Part shown: one piece after another, positions 1-11,638 of the stretch
Layout of the letters: every line of letters begins with the position of its first letter
How positions within the stretch are numbered: the first letter of the stretch is position 1
Source: Gibbula magus
Taxonomy: Eukaryota > Mollusca > Gastropoda > Trochida > Trochidae
NCBI GenBank assembly: GCA_936450465.1
Contig: OW388298.1
Span: 13,408,895 to 13,472,894 of the forward strand
Direction of reading: 5' to 3'
Length of the DNA: 64,000 nt
The notes under the pieces: model-generated
What the model saw: only the letters and a program-made list of their open reading frames with translations
What the model was told of the DNA's origin: nothing
Databases searched by the model: none
Position numbers and translations under genes: made by a program

Positions 1-690
1 TGTGAAAATCTGCATCTGATTTATTTTTGCATTAATATTGTCAGACGACGTACAAAGCAAAACACGTATTGATTTTTTTATGATACCGTGTTTGAAAATA
101 TTTGTATAGATTTTAAAACAATTGTGAATTTTTACAGATAGTGTAAACTTTGATATGAAGGACATTCGTTTGTAAATATGGGATTTTAAATATGAAATTG
201 GTTACATGCTACTAACTGTGTATCAATCGATTTTGTTTGAGTTTTGAAACAAAAGTCAATCCGTTTCGGATATTTTACGAAAGAAATGTACGAGTTCGCA
301 AATGATCATGGCATGACGTCACTGAAAGCTTAAGGAGTATATTTGAGACATTTTATTTTCCGTTTTTGCTTGTGAAACCGATTTCACCATGCCGCTCATC
401 AGGAAGAAGGAGGGATTTGCTTTTAAAACAATGCACTTATTTAACGATGAAATATTGTCTATTGTGACAGGGTTGATAGGTCCGTTACAGGGACGGTAAC
501 GCATGATTTAAAAACCCATTTACACTTATGTAATTCCAGTTGCTAATGAATATGATAAATAGATCCTCATCCCTCTTTCGTATCAATGCATGTCCCTCGT
601 TGATAATTTTGGTAAAACAAAATCGTTAATGCATAGAACACAATTTTGTTATGACATGGGAAAATCGTTAGATATTCTCTCTCGTTTCAG
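1..690. other. No gene recognised
   Basis: AT-rich sequence without a convincing exon. A perfect CRE-type palindrome TGACGTCA is at 314-321. A pyrimidine-rich tract at 672-690 forms the splice acceptor of the following Ig exon. An upstream half-domain exon of that gene would be expected here or to the left of the window, but I could not identify one. Confidence 0.4.
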
Positions 691-827
691 CCAGCCATTG
701 TCCATAAAGATTACAAGAGACGCTTCAATATAACACCAACAGGGGCATTCACCCTTGAAGACGTAAGCAGTGCAGATGATGGTACATTTGCTTGCTTCGC
801 ACTATACCCGGACGGTGCGGACCTCAG
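691..827 (+). CDS. Internal exon: C-terminal half of an Ig V-type domain
   Basis: The exon follows a strong acceptor (CTCTCGTTTCAG) and ends at CTCAG|gtaaag. In the open frame, phase 0 at the start, it encodes 45 residues that include RFNITPTGAF and LEDVSSADDGTFACF. This is the E-F strand region of an Ig V-type domain with the D-x-G-x-[YF]-x-C signature and an NIT glycosylation sequon. The matching N-terminal half-exon is not visible upstream. It ends in phase 2, which does not match the 3398-3507 exon directly, so an intervening exon was missed or the gene is broken. The likely role is extracellular recognition in a cell-surface or secreted Ig-superfamily protein; the family is inferred from the motif only. 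Confidence 0.68.
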
Positions 828-1912
828 GTAAAGATGGATCCTGCGAGTAGAAGGTAGATTGTTACAGTCATAATTATGTAATTTGATATCAAATGTATAC
901 ATGTACTTGCTTTCATGATTTTAAAGACTGGTTGAAAACATAAGTGTTAATATGTGTATGAGTATAGCAGTGAAATTAAGTTTGTATACCCCGTCTTTAA
1001 ATTAATATGTACTGTCCGTCCGTTCAGACATTTTGGGGAGGGCACAACCCTTATACTATTCATGCCAGATTCTCAAAACGTGGTTGACATGTGAACAATA
1101 GATGTAACATGGATATACTTGTTTGCGGTTTCAATGGAATAATTACTTTAACAGTGACTCTATCAACGAGTCAGTTTGTCGAGAACGTATACATTTGTAT
1201 TCCACATTATACATGCGAACTTCAACGAACAGTGACATTTGATTGTTGCGCATTTTAATGAATGTAATTATGTCCTTTCCGTAGAAATATTACTTAAACT
1301 TAAACAGCGAAAAGTCAAGGGAGTGATTTTGTCCGATTATATCCCCTTAATCATTAACATGTGCTTCTTCCAACTGTTATGATCCCTTGATGTATCTTGT
1401 TGTGGTAGCTCGCTGGTGAAGTTACTTGGTTCACGGTATAACCGCGACCCTTTGATGTGCTATTGTGCATTGAATCTGTATGTGATTTCACATTTTCGCC
1501 GTTTCCTGAGAAGACAAGATAACAACCCTATAGATAAAATATTTTGTGTTTTTTCAATGTAAATTGCTAATAGCAATGCCAATGCGTGATGTTTTTGAAT
1601 GGTTAATGGGTAGAATGTCAACCAGATTTTTCTAAGTGAATTTTATCAACAATAAATTGGAACAGTGGAAACTCCTCTTAAAATGTATACAACACTTCTA
1701 ACTTAAACATATGTTAATAAATACCATTAGTTCGTCTTTGCTAATTTGAAATTTACTTAACCTGTGCAGGAAACGGAATTATACGAGTTGTGCTGGCTTC
1801 AACACTTGTTTGAGATTTTTCAGAAATTAAAGAAGTCAAAAATGTCGAAAGCAAGATTATTTCCAGGCAGTTATTTATGACTTGTTGAAGAAATGGAAAC
1901 CATGTCACATAA

Positions 1913-1914
<2 letters not shown>
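828..1914. other. Probable intron, nothing recognised
   Basis: Lies between two plus-strand Ig half-domain exons. No open exon with splice sites or known repeat was seen. Confidence 0.35.

Positions 1915-2009
<95 letters not shown>
1915..2009. repeat. (TA)n microsatellite
   Basis: About 47 uninterrupted TA dinucleotides. The repeat creates spurious poly-(Tyr-Ile) reading frames on both strands. It is fully self-complementary and prone to cruciform formation and length change. Confidence 0.98.
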
Positions 2010-2011
<2 letters not shown>

Positions 2012-2348
2012 CTCAAAAATATTATCTGAAGGAAATATTGAATTTTCACATGAAAAAGTTATCTTTGGTTTTAGAAGGAAAAATAATAATCCACTTAATG
2101 TGGTCATGTTATTAATAAAATACTCATTGTATAAATCAAGCCTTAAAAAGGTATAGTCAAATTTCACCTCTTTTTCAAAAAGAAATACTCAAATATTATT
2201 AGGCTACAAAATACATAGCCTTTTAAAAAGCACAACCAGCGCAATTTTATACCTTCTGATCTTCCTTCCATACACATTTTTTCTATGAATGATCCTGATT
2301 AAATGATATTTGTTTTCGAACACGAATGTGTGATCACTTACACATTTC

Positions 2349-2505
2349 GTACCTATGAATATCCACACCGGCTTATGTATGCCATTGATGTTAAAATGTA
2401 CTCTGAAACACTTTTGTACTTATGAATATCCATATCAGCTGATGGATGCTACAGATTGTTTTTATGTTGATCATTCATTTGTCAAGTTGTAAAATGTACT
2501 CTGGG
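2349..2505. repeat. Imperfect two-copy tandem repeat of roughly 70-90 bp
   Basis: Two segments begin with TATGAATATCCA and end with AAATGTACTCTG, with diverged sequence between. This is a local duplication with no coding content. Confidence 0.55.
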
Positions 2506-2650
2506 GGAAAAAAACATAAAAAAAGAACCAAAAAAATGTCGTATATCATTGCAATAGAGAAGTTCAAAATCCATAGAAAATGTCCTCACGTCAAATTAAC
2601 GCTGGTGAACTTCAAATGCAAGAATATCAACACAGTCAAAGGGAGATAAT

Positions 2651-2769
2651 TAAGAAATAGATTCCATAATGTGTCTGTCCACTGGTTTATAAATGGTTTG
2701 AAAGGTGCACGTTAAACTGGTATAAATTCCAGAGCCAGTGAACAAACACATTATTAAATCTATTTCTTA
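2651..2769. repeat. Foldback element with ~38-bp inverted arms
   Basis: TAAGAAATAGATT at 2651 is mirrored by AATCTATTTCTTA ending at 2769. The arms remain largely complementary inward through ACACATTAT and the CCAGTG/CACTGG portions and leave a loop of about 43 nt. It is probably a small miniature transposon or its remnant; no family assigned. Confidence 0.65.
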
Positions 2770-3397
2770 CAAATTCAAACTTTCCAATTTAAGCGATTTT
2801 TAATCAGTAAATAACTTTTGAAAATAAAAAATCTGCAAAAAATGTACAGTGCATGGAAACAAATGTTTAGTATTGTCTTAGATCAGGCGCTAAGCTCCGC
2901 CCATAAAAATACCGCATCACTTAGATGTCACCACATATTTTATATTAAAGTATTTAATTTCTGGTTCTAACATGCTGTATTAATCTAACTTTTAATCAAA
3001 CTACAAATAAAATTCACACAGTAAGGTTCTTAAAAAGTTGAATCAAGAGGATGTGATAGCAGGATCATAATTGCGAAATGATACGGCGATGAAGTAGTCC
3101 AGCAGGTTATTTTGTATAAATGTCAGCGTTTGAAGGTTATCCTTTTCAGCTGTCAATCTCGTGTTTATGAGAATGTATACATGACCTTGTTTAATCAAAT
3201 CAGCAGAGAGAATATCGCTTTAATTTCAATGTCTGAATTTATTAAATGATAAATTATAAATGAGTGTAGACTCCTATTGTTAACGTCATCCCCATGCAGT
3301 CACTCTAACCACACTACCAAACCCCTATTATGTTTGAAGCCTGTCTCTACATGCATGAATGAATTATATGCGTATATATGACTCTTGTGTATTTCAG
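2770..3397. other. Probable intron, nothing recognised
   Basis: AT-rich sequence leading to the acceptor TTGTGTATTTCAG of the next Ig exon. No other feature seen. Confidence 0.3.
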
Positions 3398-3507
3398 ATT
3401 CGACAGAGCTTAACAAACCGGTCATATCAACCACACAGAATGGAAACTGTTGGAATTATAGTTGTTCGAATTCATATGATGAGAAGGCAGAGATTGAAAC
3501 ATATTGG
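3398..3507 (+). CDS. Internal exon: N-terminal half of an Ig domain
   Basis: The acceptor is ...GTGTATTTCAG and the donor TATTGG|gtaagg. The open frame, which needs one nucleotide from the previous exon, gives 36 residues including KPVISTTQNGNCWNYSC and ending IETYW. This is the A-to-C strand part of an Ig domain with the B-strand Cys and the C-strand Trp. The exon ends in phase 0 right after the Trp, and the 691-827 exon starts a second half-domain in phase 0. The gene therefore appears to split each Ig domain by a phase-0 intron near the Trp, unlike the single-exon domains of the minus-strand receptor at 19-26 kb. Downstream exons were not found. Confidence 0.65.
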
Positions 3508-5650
3508 GTAAGGTGCATTTTGTCATTTTAAGACAACTATTATGGATAACTTCCTCTTTTTTAATGTATGCACAGCGTTTCTTGGATGTTTCTTGTCCCT
3601 TCGTCATGAGATTGGTGAATGACAAGTATATATATAATTGTATATATTTGAGGGAGCCGTGAAACCAGGATTACTATTATTATGATACACGTATGTACAA
3701 TAAAGAAGTAATTGTTTTGATTATCTTCGTTTCCAGCTATCAGAAGGTCACGTGTTTAGCATCTAAATATTTCATATCCTTTTCTTGTTCATACTGATTC
3801 ATCAAGGTCCCCCGAGACAACTCGGAACTAGGGACCTTGTATTCAAATGCGTTAGTCGTCCGTATAGAATAAGTTCAAAGGGAAAGTCATATACATAAGT
3901 GGTTTTGAATTGTTTATAAAGTATTCAAATTGGTGAATCTGAAAAATATAATATGAAAGTATGTCCAAAAAACGCAACAGCCATTAAATGACACAAACTA
4001 CAATTGGAGTAGCCCGAAGAAATGTCCCCTCTACGGAAACTAAGGAACTACATAAGTGATATACTAAGCTAAATTCGATAGTAGCAAAACTAAAACTAAA
4101 CGTACATGTACGTTGGACTCAAGGAAACAAAATTCAAAACGACAGATAACAAAATCACAAACCCTCCTTCAACATCCCCAAAATAAAAAGACCCCAGAAT
4201 ACATCAATGTGTTAAAATCAATCAGTGATGTAATCTATTTTGGGGTAGAAAGTAAGTCTAGAGTCGAGAAGATGTTGTTGACATTTTAACGCACGTGAAT
4301 AGTGTGAAATATCTGTTTCCACCATGGAATGTTATAAAGTGTATGAAACCACCTTCTCTATATAACATTGTAATTATCAAGATGAATACATAAACGATAT
4401 CTGTCTTTTCTTGATTAATACCATATTTATTTCATGGAATGAGGGATATAGTTTATATTGTCACTAGTGGCGCAGCCATGAGTGAAAATATCTACTTTTC
4501 TACCTCACGAGATGAGATAAGCATGGCATGTGTCAAGCAAAGACATATATTTTATTCATTATAGTAGTAATGGTATTGCAGACACTGAGGATATAAGTAT
4601 TAATCAAAATCATCAAAATCCTAATCACCTTTAATTAATACACTTCGCTGCATTAAACATTTTTGCATTTTGTCAATACAATAAACTACTCAAATACTAT
4701 TTCGGTATGTTCAGATATTTTGGGGGCATAAGGACTCTAGTTAAGCACACTCCATCATCCTTTTGTGAACTGAGACGGATAGTGTCGGTGTCAATCTTAA
4801 TAAATAAATAAATAATATAAATTAATAAACATAGGCGGTCAGTGGGACTAACAGCGTGCTCTATGAGACATAAAACATGCTCGTGATTTACGAAAAACCT
4901 ATCCAAACCCTTATTTATTATGTATTAGTCTAACAGAGAAAACCCTTTTCCGGGTAAATTTACAATCTTTAATGGAAATACCTTGCATACATTGTATTCT
5001 GGAAAACACCTTTTCTAGTTATATGAATTATTCCACCTATTTGAGGTTGAAAAAAAGCTACGAAAACGTATTTGTATATCTTTTTATGAGATAGAATGTT
5101 AGCAAATTTCATGTTCACTGTTAAATTGACGTCATGAAAGGTTGATATCTGATATTTCCCTAGGTTAATATGTTAGTATCGACCTTGCCGATTAATCTAA
5201 CGATTGGTTAGGAGGAAGAACAGGACAAGTGTTCATAGTTTTATTCTTTCAACAAAATAGTGCATTTACACAAACGAATTCAATGTCATGAAGAACAAGA
5301 ATATGCAGGTCTTCAAACACAGACGCGATGATAATTGATATGTTGTAAGGGTAGATCTTTGTATTCCTTGAAAGATGAGTCAGGAAACCGACTTAATTCA
5401 ATGAATTACGAATCAATGCAGCTTACAAAGCTATACAAAACATATATGAAATAATACCTTTAATAACATGTTTTCTCTTGCCAAACATATCTTGTCAATC
5501 TCAATCTCACATCTCATCTTGTCAATAAATCATAAAACCGCACCAAATTGAATGAGAAATGTTCATTTTAATGTCATACAGACATCCCAAATCAGCTCAT
5601 GTCTAACGGTTTGGTTAAGAAACACAGAACCTTTTCCTCTTTTTTAAATT
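3508..5650. other. No gene recognised
   Basis: AT-rich intronic or intergenic DNA. A small hairpin-like CCGAG..CTCGG lies near 3812. No exon with both splice sites and coding character was found. Confidence 0.35.
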
Positions 5651-5712
5651 ATTAAAAGGTGTTTACACTAAAATGGCCGCCAGCAAGTTTCGTTTTATAC
5701 GTCACACCATTT
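5651..5712 (-). mobile_element. Short fragment of the TTAA-flanked GGGGCAGTAGCACG element family
   Basis: The segment around ACACTAAAATGGCCGCCAGC followed by TTTTATACG resembles the internal part of the full elements at 24042 and 30806, where a related ACAATAAAATGGCCGCC string is followed by TTTATACGC. Termini are missing. Confidence 0.4.
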
Positions 5713-6539
5713 TCTACGGTTAATCAGATCATGGCATGGACTGATTTTATACAACATAAAATTTTATTATAAATATCAAATATGAATGTGTAAAAATGAC
5801 AAAAAAGTACTATAGTGCGTTTAACGATGAACAAGTGGATGCATTTGATGTAGTGAAAGTATTTACCTGCAACACGGCTGATTTGAGTAGAATAGCGCTC
5901 TGATCAAATATGCAGGCCTGGTGTCGGTCTTCTACTTCTAGAGATGAGGCGTTGCTGATCCTTCTTTCGATTTAAAAAATGAAGTGCAGCAGACAGGAAC
6001 AAAACAGGATATTGCAATTGTTGATTGTCTATGCAATTGGGCATTTCATTGCTCAAATAACACATTTAATTTACACAATCCTCTTTTCAACATTTACCAG
6101 TAATCTTCGCTACATCATCCGAAACTGGGCCCACAATTATTATCCATATGTTTGCTTCGTTGTAAATAAAAGTATTCTGACAAGCACGTGTTCGCCATAT
6201 TGTATCACAGCTGAAACCAGTCCGACCATCCAGTCGCTCAAGTGAATTGTAAATATCACGTGCTTTCTTTCACATGTGCGCACGTCACAGTATTATTGTT
6301 TGGTGAATGGATAATGCGGAAAGCTTGACAACAGTCAAACTCGGAAAACCTCGTGCATTTTACTTTGCACATGCAGAGCGTTCTTCTTGCCATGTTCTGC
6401 TCGTGAGGTTTCACATTGAGTGTCCATGTTATTTAGCAGGCAAAATAGTATAATTGGTTGAATGAACTGAAATTGTAACAAAAATGATGAAAACAATATG
6501 TGTACAATTGACCCTTTATTCCTCTGTGTGTATGACAAA
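5713..6539. other. No gene recognised
   Basis: A reading frame of 88 codons at 5979-6245 has no recognisable domain or splice context. Treated as non-coding. Confidence 0.3.
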
Positions 6540-6640
6540 TAGTAACCTACCCCTACGGTTGATATGTTAAACACTTAACCTCTCGCTGCCGCTCGAGGTA
6601 AAATATTTAACATATCAACCTAGGGGCAGGTTACTATTTA
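6540..6640. repeat. Foldback with ~30-bp inverted arms
   Basis: AGTAACCTACCCCTA and GGTTGATATGTTAAA on the left are mirrored by TTTAACATATCAACC and TAGGGGCAGGTTACT on the right, around a spacer of about 40 nt containing CTCGCTGCCGCTCGAG. The two arms differ at only one or two positions. Confidence 0.8.
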
Positions 6641-6644
6641 GTAC

Positions 6645-7400
6645 ATAACACGCCCCGACAAGCAGCATGTATAGAAAACGGTTATCCGTATTGGTAGAAA
6701 ATGAGGCGACTAGAATTGGAACATTTTATTGAACTCTTCAGTGTGAGGGATAGATTTGTAGGTCTCGTGCGATTTTGAGAGTTTAGACAGATTGTTGACC
6801 ATTCCGTCATAGTGTTATATTCAAAATCATTGGATGATTATTTCTCGCTTCATCAGTCAGAACACTTGTACCACATTCGAGCGGCCATTTTAAAGGGGCA
6901 GTAGCACGTTTGTTTTTGCAAATTTTATTTTTTAAAATTTATATTCACTTAAGAAGGTAAAACATGTTATTACACAAACCGTGTACCGTGTCCGTAATGG
7001 TAATAACGGTGTTGCGTATAACGCAAAAATTGCATGGCGGCCATTTTATTGTGAACACATGTTATTATTCCGAATGACAACAGTTATTTCCATGTCTTTA
7101 CAGAACCATGTACACTCATTTTACACTTGATTTTCCGAAGAGAGAAGGGTGTTATACTATTGGTGACAATAAATTTTAAATACATTTCATCAACTTATTT
7201 CAGCGATAAAACGTGCTACTGCCCCTTTAATGTGAACACTTTAATATGGCCGCTCGAAGGGAAATGGACTCGCGTTGCTTAACCAAACCATTACACACGT
7301 TCTGACTTTTTTTATTGATTATTTAGCCTTTTGTAACACTTTTTAACCTTTTGTGAGAACACTTTATTTCAACAGGAATAGCATGCTCCAACACCTTTAA
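6645..7400. mobile_element. Longer non-autonomous element, host of a nested insertion
   Basis: This is colinear with the element at 13694-14229. Shared blocks include ATAGAAAAC.G.TATCCGT, AACTCTTCAGTGTGAG, and a right end of the form GCATGCTCCAACACCTTTAA. A second element (6890-7230) is inserted at the TTAA inside CCATTTTAATGTGAACA; the copy at 13694 shows the uninterrupted site. The left terminus is not recognisable and abuts the 6540-6640 foldback. Confidence 0.7.
6890..7230 (+). mobile_element. TTAA-flanked MITE, family A
   Basis: Terminal inverted repeats begin TTAAAGGGGCAGTAGCACG and end with its reverse complement; length is about 341 bp and there is no transposase. Internal landmarks shared with other copies include GCATGGCGGCCATTTTATTG and TTCCATG followed by TTTACAGAACCATGTACA. 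The TTAA target preference recalls the piggyBac superfamily, although the termini are AGGG rather than the usual CCC. Confidence 0.85.
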
Positions 7401-8456
7401 AGGGTTAGTGTTTGGAGTCAACTAACAACATAAAACTTTGTTAGGCATTGAAAGGGGCCCTGGCATAGGAATGAACATATGACAAAAGTTCTATTTTTTG
7501 CATTCTTATCTATTTGCTATGTTAATTTTACTGTGTACTTGGTCTCAGATTGTTTTACAACAAGTTTGCTTTGAAATCGAATAAGCATATACTTCGGACC
7601 TAAAAAAGCACATACTACGAGTCGCCATTCCTGTTCACATTTACCAAGTTCTTATTTAGAAGTCTTACTTCATTTCATTTCATTAAAAATGTGATTGGAA
7701 TTATATGTAATTAAATGAAAGTCAAATAAGAACACTCATTTATGGATAAACAACCTCATTTATTATTTCACTTCAAACCTCCAAAATACCACTCAAATAC
7801 AGTTAAATGTAATTAGATGAAAACACCTCATATCAGCAGTAGTTCCACTGTCGTTCTAATGACGACATGCTATAAATGACAATAAGAACAATTGACAATT
7901 GAGGTAGATTTTAAAATTCGTCACTACAGTTGGTTAATTTATCCATTTATAAATATACTTGTCAAAATAGGTTAGGTATATTGGAAGTCTTATCATTGAT
8001 ATTACATCAGTGTGAAATGTGAAAATAAATCAATATTAAAAATTTTAAAATTGACATTTATCGCTAACTTTCAAATTTGGAAACAGAACATTCTCTTTCG
8101 CTGCAGCATCAAAATGAAACTCTCTCTCAGAAACTCTAAAAGTCTGTCAATCAAGAACAACATTTTCAAAGAGACTTAAGAACCCATATTTTCCAGCAGT
8201 GTTACCACTGACTGCGCACAGGGCCACGAACTAATGTGATGTCTGCGCCATATAAGTGCAGTTATAAGTATTACATTCTGAACACTATCAAACGTGCAGC
8301 TGTTTCCCATACTGACCTCTACGGGTACCATTTGCTCGACGTCCATGAATGACAGAGCCAGACCGCCTCCAGAAGTAAATATTTATATAAATACAATGTT
8401 ACCAATGGCTAAATAAATGTTAACATATTATATGTTGAGCCATTCCTGTTGCAGTC
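7401..8456. other. No gene recognised
   Basis: AT-rich DNA with no exon or repeat family identified. Confidence 0.3.
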
Positions 8457-9545
8457 AGATGGAGTATGTTGAATGCACTGTAGTATGTTGAATGCGCTGT
8501 AGTATGTTGAATGCGCTGGAGTATGTTGAATGTGATGTAGTATGTTGAATGGACTTGATTATGTTGTATGCTCTGGAGTATGTTGAATGCACTGGAGTAT
8601 GTTGAATGCACTGTAGTATGTTGAATGCGCTGGAGTATGTTGAATGCGCTGTAGTATGTTGAATGGACTGGATTATGTTGTATGCTCTGGAGTATGTTGA
8701 ATGCACTGCAGTATGTTGAATGCGCTGTAGTATGTTGAATGCGCTGGCGTATGTTGAATGTACATTAGTATGTTGTATGCACTGTAGTATGTTGAATGTA
8801 CTTTAGTATTTTGAATGCCCTGTAGTATGTTGAATGCACTGGATTATGTTGAATGTACACTGGTATGGTGTATAGACTGTAGTATGTTGAATGTACTTTA
8901 GTATGTTGAATGCACTGTAGTATGTTGAATGCCCTGTAGTATGTTGAATGTACTTTAGTATGTTGTATGCACTGTAGTATTTCGAATGTACTTTAGTATG
9001 TTGAATGCCCTGTAGTATGTTGAATGCACTGGATTATGTTGAATGTACTTTAGTATGTTGTATGCACTGTAGGATGTTGAATGCACGGTAGTATCTTGAA
9101 TGCCCTGTAGTATGTTGAATGCACTGGATTATGTTGAATGTACTTTAGTATGTTGAATGCCCTGTAGTATGTTGAATGCACTTTAGTATGTTGTATGCAC
9201 TGTAGTATGTTGAATGTATTGTTGTATGTTGAATGTACTGTATTATGTTGTATGCACTGGAGTATGTTGTATGCACTGGAGTATGTTGAATGCACTGGAG
9301 TATGTTGAATGCACTGGAGTATGTTGAATGCACTGGAGTATGTTGAATGTGATGTAGTATGTTGAATGCACTGGATTATGTTGAATGTACTTTAGTATGT
9401 TGTATGCACTGTAGTATGTTGAATGTACTGTTGTATGTCGAATGTACTGTATTATGTTGTATGCACTGGAGTATGTTGTATGCACTGGAGTATGTTAAAT
9501 GCACGGGAGTATGTTGAATGCACTGGAGTATGTTGAATGCACGAG
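8457..9545. repeat. 19-bp minisatellite, about 57 units
   Basis: Tandem units close to GTATGTTGAATGCACTGGA run for about 1.09 kb with drift at a few positions (CACTG, CGCTG, TACTT). Because 19 is not a multiple of three, each minus-strand frame cycles through a 19-codon period of three units. Long stretches stay open with peptides such as MHSTYSSAYNILQCIQ. No start context, splice sites or flanking exons support translation. Higher-order blocks are visible: a segment with TTGTATGTTGAATGTACTG recurs near 9210 and 9425. Confidence 0.97.
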
Positions 9546-9739
9546 CATGTTTCTCATTTTCGTAATCCTATGGCATCAAGCCATACTGCAGTATATCAAA
9601 TTCATTCATGCCATCTCCGACAGTATTGAGAAACGATGTCTCTTTTGAGGTACAATGCGAACAAAGGCAGTAACAACCGAACAAATTAATACACCGCTTC
9701 TCTATGTCGTACTCCATCAATATATTATGCCCTCGCGTA

Positions 9740-9850
9740 TGTCACAATCGGACAGACACACGGACGCACGTTCGGACACACGGGCTGATGGACGGATTAT
9801 CACTCAAACCTATCGCCTTCCAGTTCTTGGCAGTGTAAAAATAAAGTGAA
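9740..9850. repeat. 3' part of a dispersed GGACAGAC-type repeat
   Basis: The sequence CGGACAGACACACGGACG followed by a second GGACACACGGGCTGATGGACGG resembles the ends of repeats seen here at about 16550 and 47765 (GGACTGAAAGACGGACAAG, GACGAATGGACGGACAG). Non-coding; family name unknown. Confidence 0.45.
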
Positions 9851-9855
9851 CACAT

Positions 9856-10066
9856 AGGCTAGAGTTATTTGAGGCTAGCCCGAAATGACTCTACCAGGAT
9901 TGATTTGGTAAAGCCTAAAAATACTGAGGTTGAGGTAGAGTCATTTGAGCCTGGATTGAGTCATCTGAGCCTGAGGAAAATTCTAGCCCCAAATGACTCT
10001 AGAGTTATCTGAGGCCAGGTTCAAATAACTCTAGAGTCATTTTTGTACTAGAGTCATCTGAGGCTG
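9856..10066. repeat. Cluster of TAGAGTCATYTGAG motifs in both orientations
   Basis: At least seven occurrences of TAGAGTYATYTGAG or its complement AAATGACTCTA lie within about 210 bp, some directly abutting head to head around CTAGAG (AAATGACTCTAGAGTTAT). They are spaced irregularly. The core TGAGTCA/TGACTC resembles an AP-1 site, but the conserved word is longer. Confidence 0.7.
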
Positions 10067-10776
10067 ATACACCGGACCTCTTGATCCGAACGCGCTCATT
10101 CATTGCAGGTGCATTCATTGTATTGTAGGGGTTTTATATGCCAAACGTTATAAATGGTGTTACTTCATCGAGGAATACTGACTGTTACCGAAAATTACCA
10201 TTTTGATGATAGCCGCCTCATTGTAGTTACGATATAAAGGTAAAAGTCGTGATTTCTGATCGATAACCGGACAATGCCCTGGGATTAACGCGCGTCAATT
10301 TGGAATCTTATTTATAACAGACTAAAAGACACATTTACAGTGTAGGTTCACTTGGTTGATAGTGTTTAATAGGTCATATAACTACCATACACATAAGTGG
10401 GTCGTGTTGTTTCGCCGTCCATTCTTATAAAACTATTATGTCATGATGTAACAAGAATCGTCCTTGATCGAGGATTGTCAATTCATGTATTTACTGTCCA
10501 GATTTTAATGAAAATATTGTTAAAAAGAGCAAAAGCTTTGGATTTTGCCCAGAGCCTATTAAAGTTAAGTTAGAAAGCTGAAAAGCTGGTTGATTTGAAG
10601 GGAATAGCTAATATATAATTTATTTCTAAAATTAACATCAACCTTCATTCAAGTCATGTATGTTGAAGATTACCGGATCAACATGGGTTTTTACTTCATT
10701 ATAATGGTTAGTGTTTTCGATGTGTCTTGGAAAACTGACACAGCAGTGTCCTTGCATAAATCACACTGTCACACTG

Positions 10777-10810
10777 CATCCTCGGTTACCCATATATAAA
10801 ACCGAGGATG
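10777..10810. repeat. Hairpin, 11-bp perfect arms
   Basis: CATCCTCGGTT (10777-10787) and AACCGAGGATG (10800-10810) flank a 12-nt AT-rich loop. The T-run needed for a terminator is absent and the context is eukaryotic, so I regard it only as a structural palindrome. Confidence 0.75.
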
Positions 10811-11124
10811 TCACACTGAGGGAAGTGTGAATCACATACAATTTTTCTGGTCAGCGCTGAACACTTTCTTGTGATGAGTTATCCCCGATCTGACGTCCTT
10901 ACATGATTCAGATTGATCGTTTCATGGTTCATTGAGTAATTTGAGGAATCTTTTTAACATCAGCGACGAACTACACGCACAAACACGCGCACTTGCCATT
11001 CCATCCGCACCTCGTTTCATAACACTATAACATTATCCCCTTCTTTGACAGGCGACTGCTGGGAACTTTCTGAACATGAAATGCTAATTAAGGTTCGCCT
11101 TTCTCTGGTCATTCCATCTGCCTC

Positions 11125-11310
11125 AATTAGCGATTTTAAACTCTTGAACGCGATTGCTCAATGTAGCGCTACGTAGCAAAGCGAGCGAACTTTGATGTTT
11201 TGCACCGTGTCATTCAAGAGAGAATGAGCGCTACTTGAGCGCTACTTGAGCGCTACATTGAGCAATCAATGAGCGATTATAAGCGCTCGCTGTTATGGAA
11301 CGGAGCCCAG
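11125..11310 (-). mobile_element. Dispersed short repeat with GAGCGCTAC units
   Basis: Colinear in reverse with 62983-63150: CGCTCGCTGTTATGGAACGG here corresponds to CCGTTCAATAACAGCGAGCG there, and GTAGCGCTACGTAGC is shared. It contains three tandem GAGCGCTACTT-like units near 11224-11260. No coding potential; probably a small DNA transposon. Confidence 0.7.
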
Positions 11311-11638
11311 AAATGAGATTGCTGAAACCGAGAATGATTTGAAAATCGAGTGCCGTAAATACGTTTTAGCAAATAGAGTTTTGAATTCTGACAAAATAAA
11401 TGTGCACGACTCTCTACACTTTGGTAGAGCATTCCATAAACAGTCCTTTGTTTCATGTATAAAGCACTTCGGCTGTAAGTCCCCTGTAATTCAGAGCTGT
11501 TTCTTATTTAGCTTGCAGTTTCGTAAACTGTTTTGTCTCAAGTAAGATAAATGTGATCAAAAGTTATAAACAGATCATATACTTTTTGAGGCATTTTATC
11601 TTCAAAGTACAATGAACTCATGTGAAATGCTCGTAGCA

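Noticed and set aside
319..504. Possible N-terminal Ig half-exon upstream of 691
   Set aside because: No frame combines a B-strand Cys, a C-strand Trp and matching splice phases.
1753..2167. Four overlapping frames with poly-(Tyr-Ile)
   Set aside because: They are translations of the (TA)n microsatellite in every phase, not genes.
8457..9545. CRISPR-like array
   Set aside because: Units are contiguous, 19 bp long and vary internally without unique spacers. The DNA is eukaryotic. It is a minisatellite.
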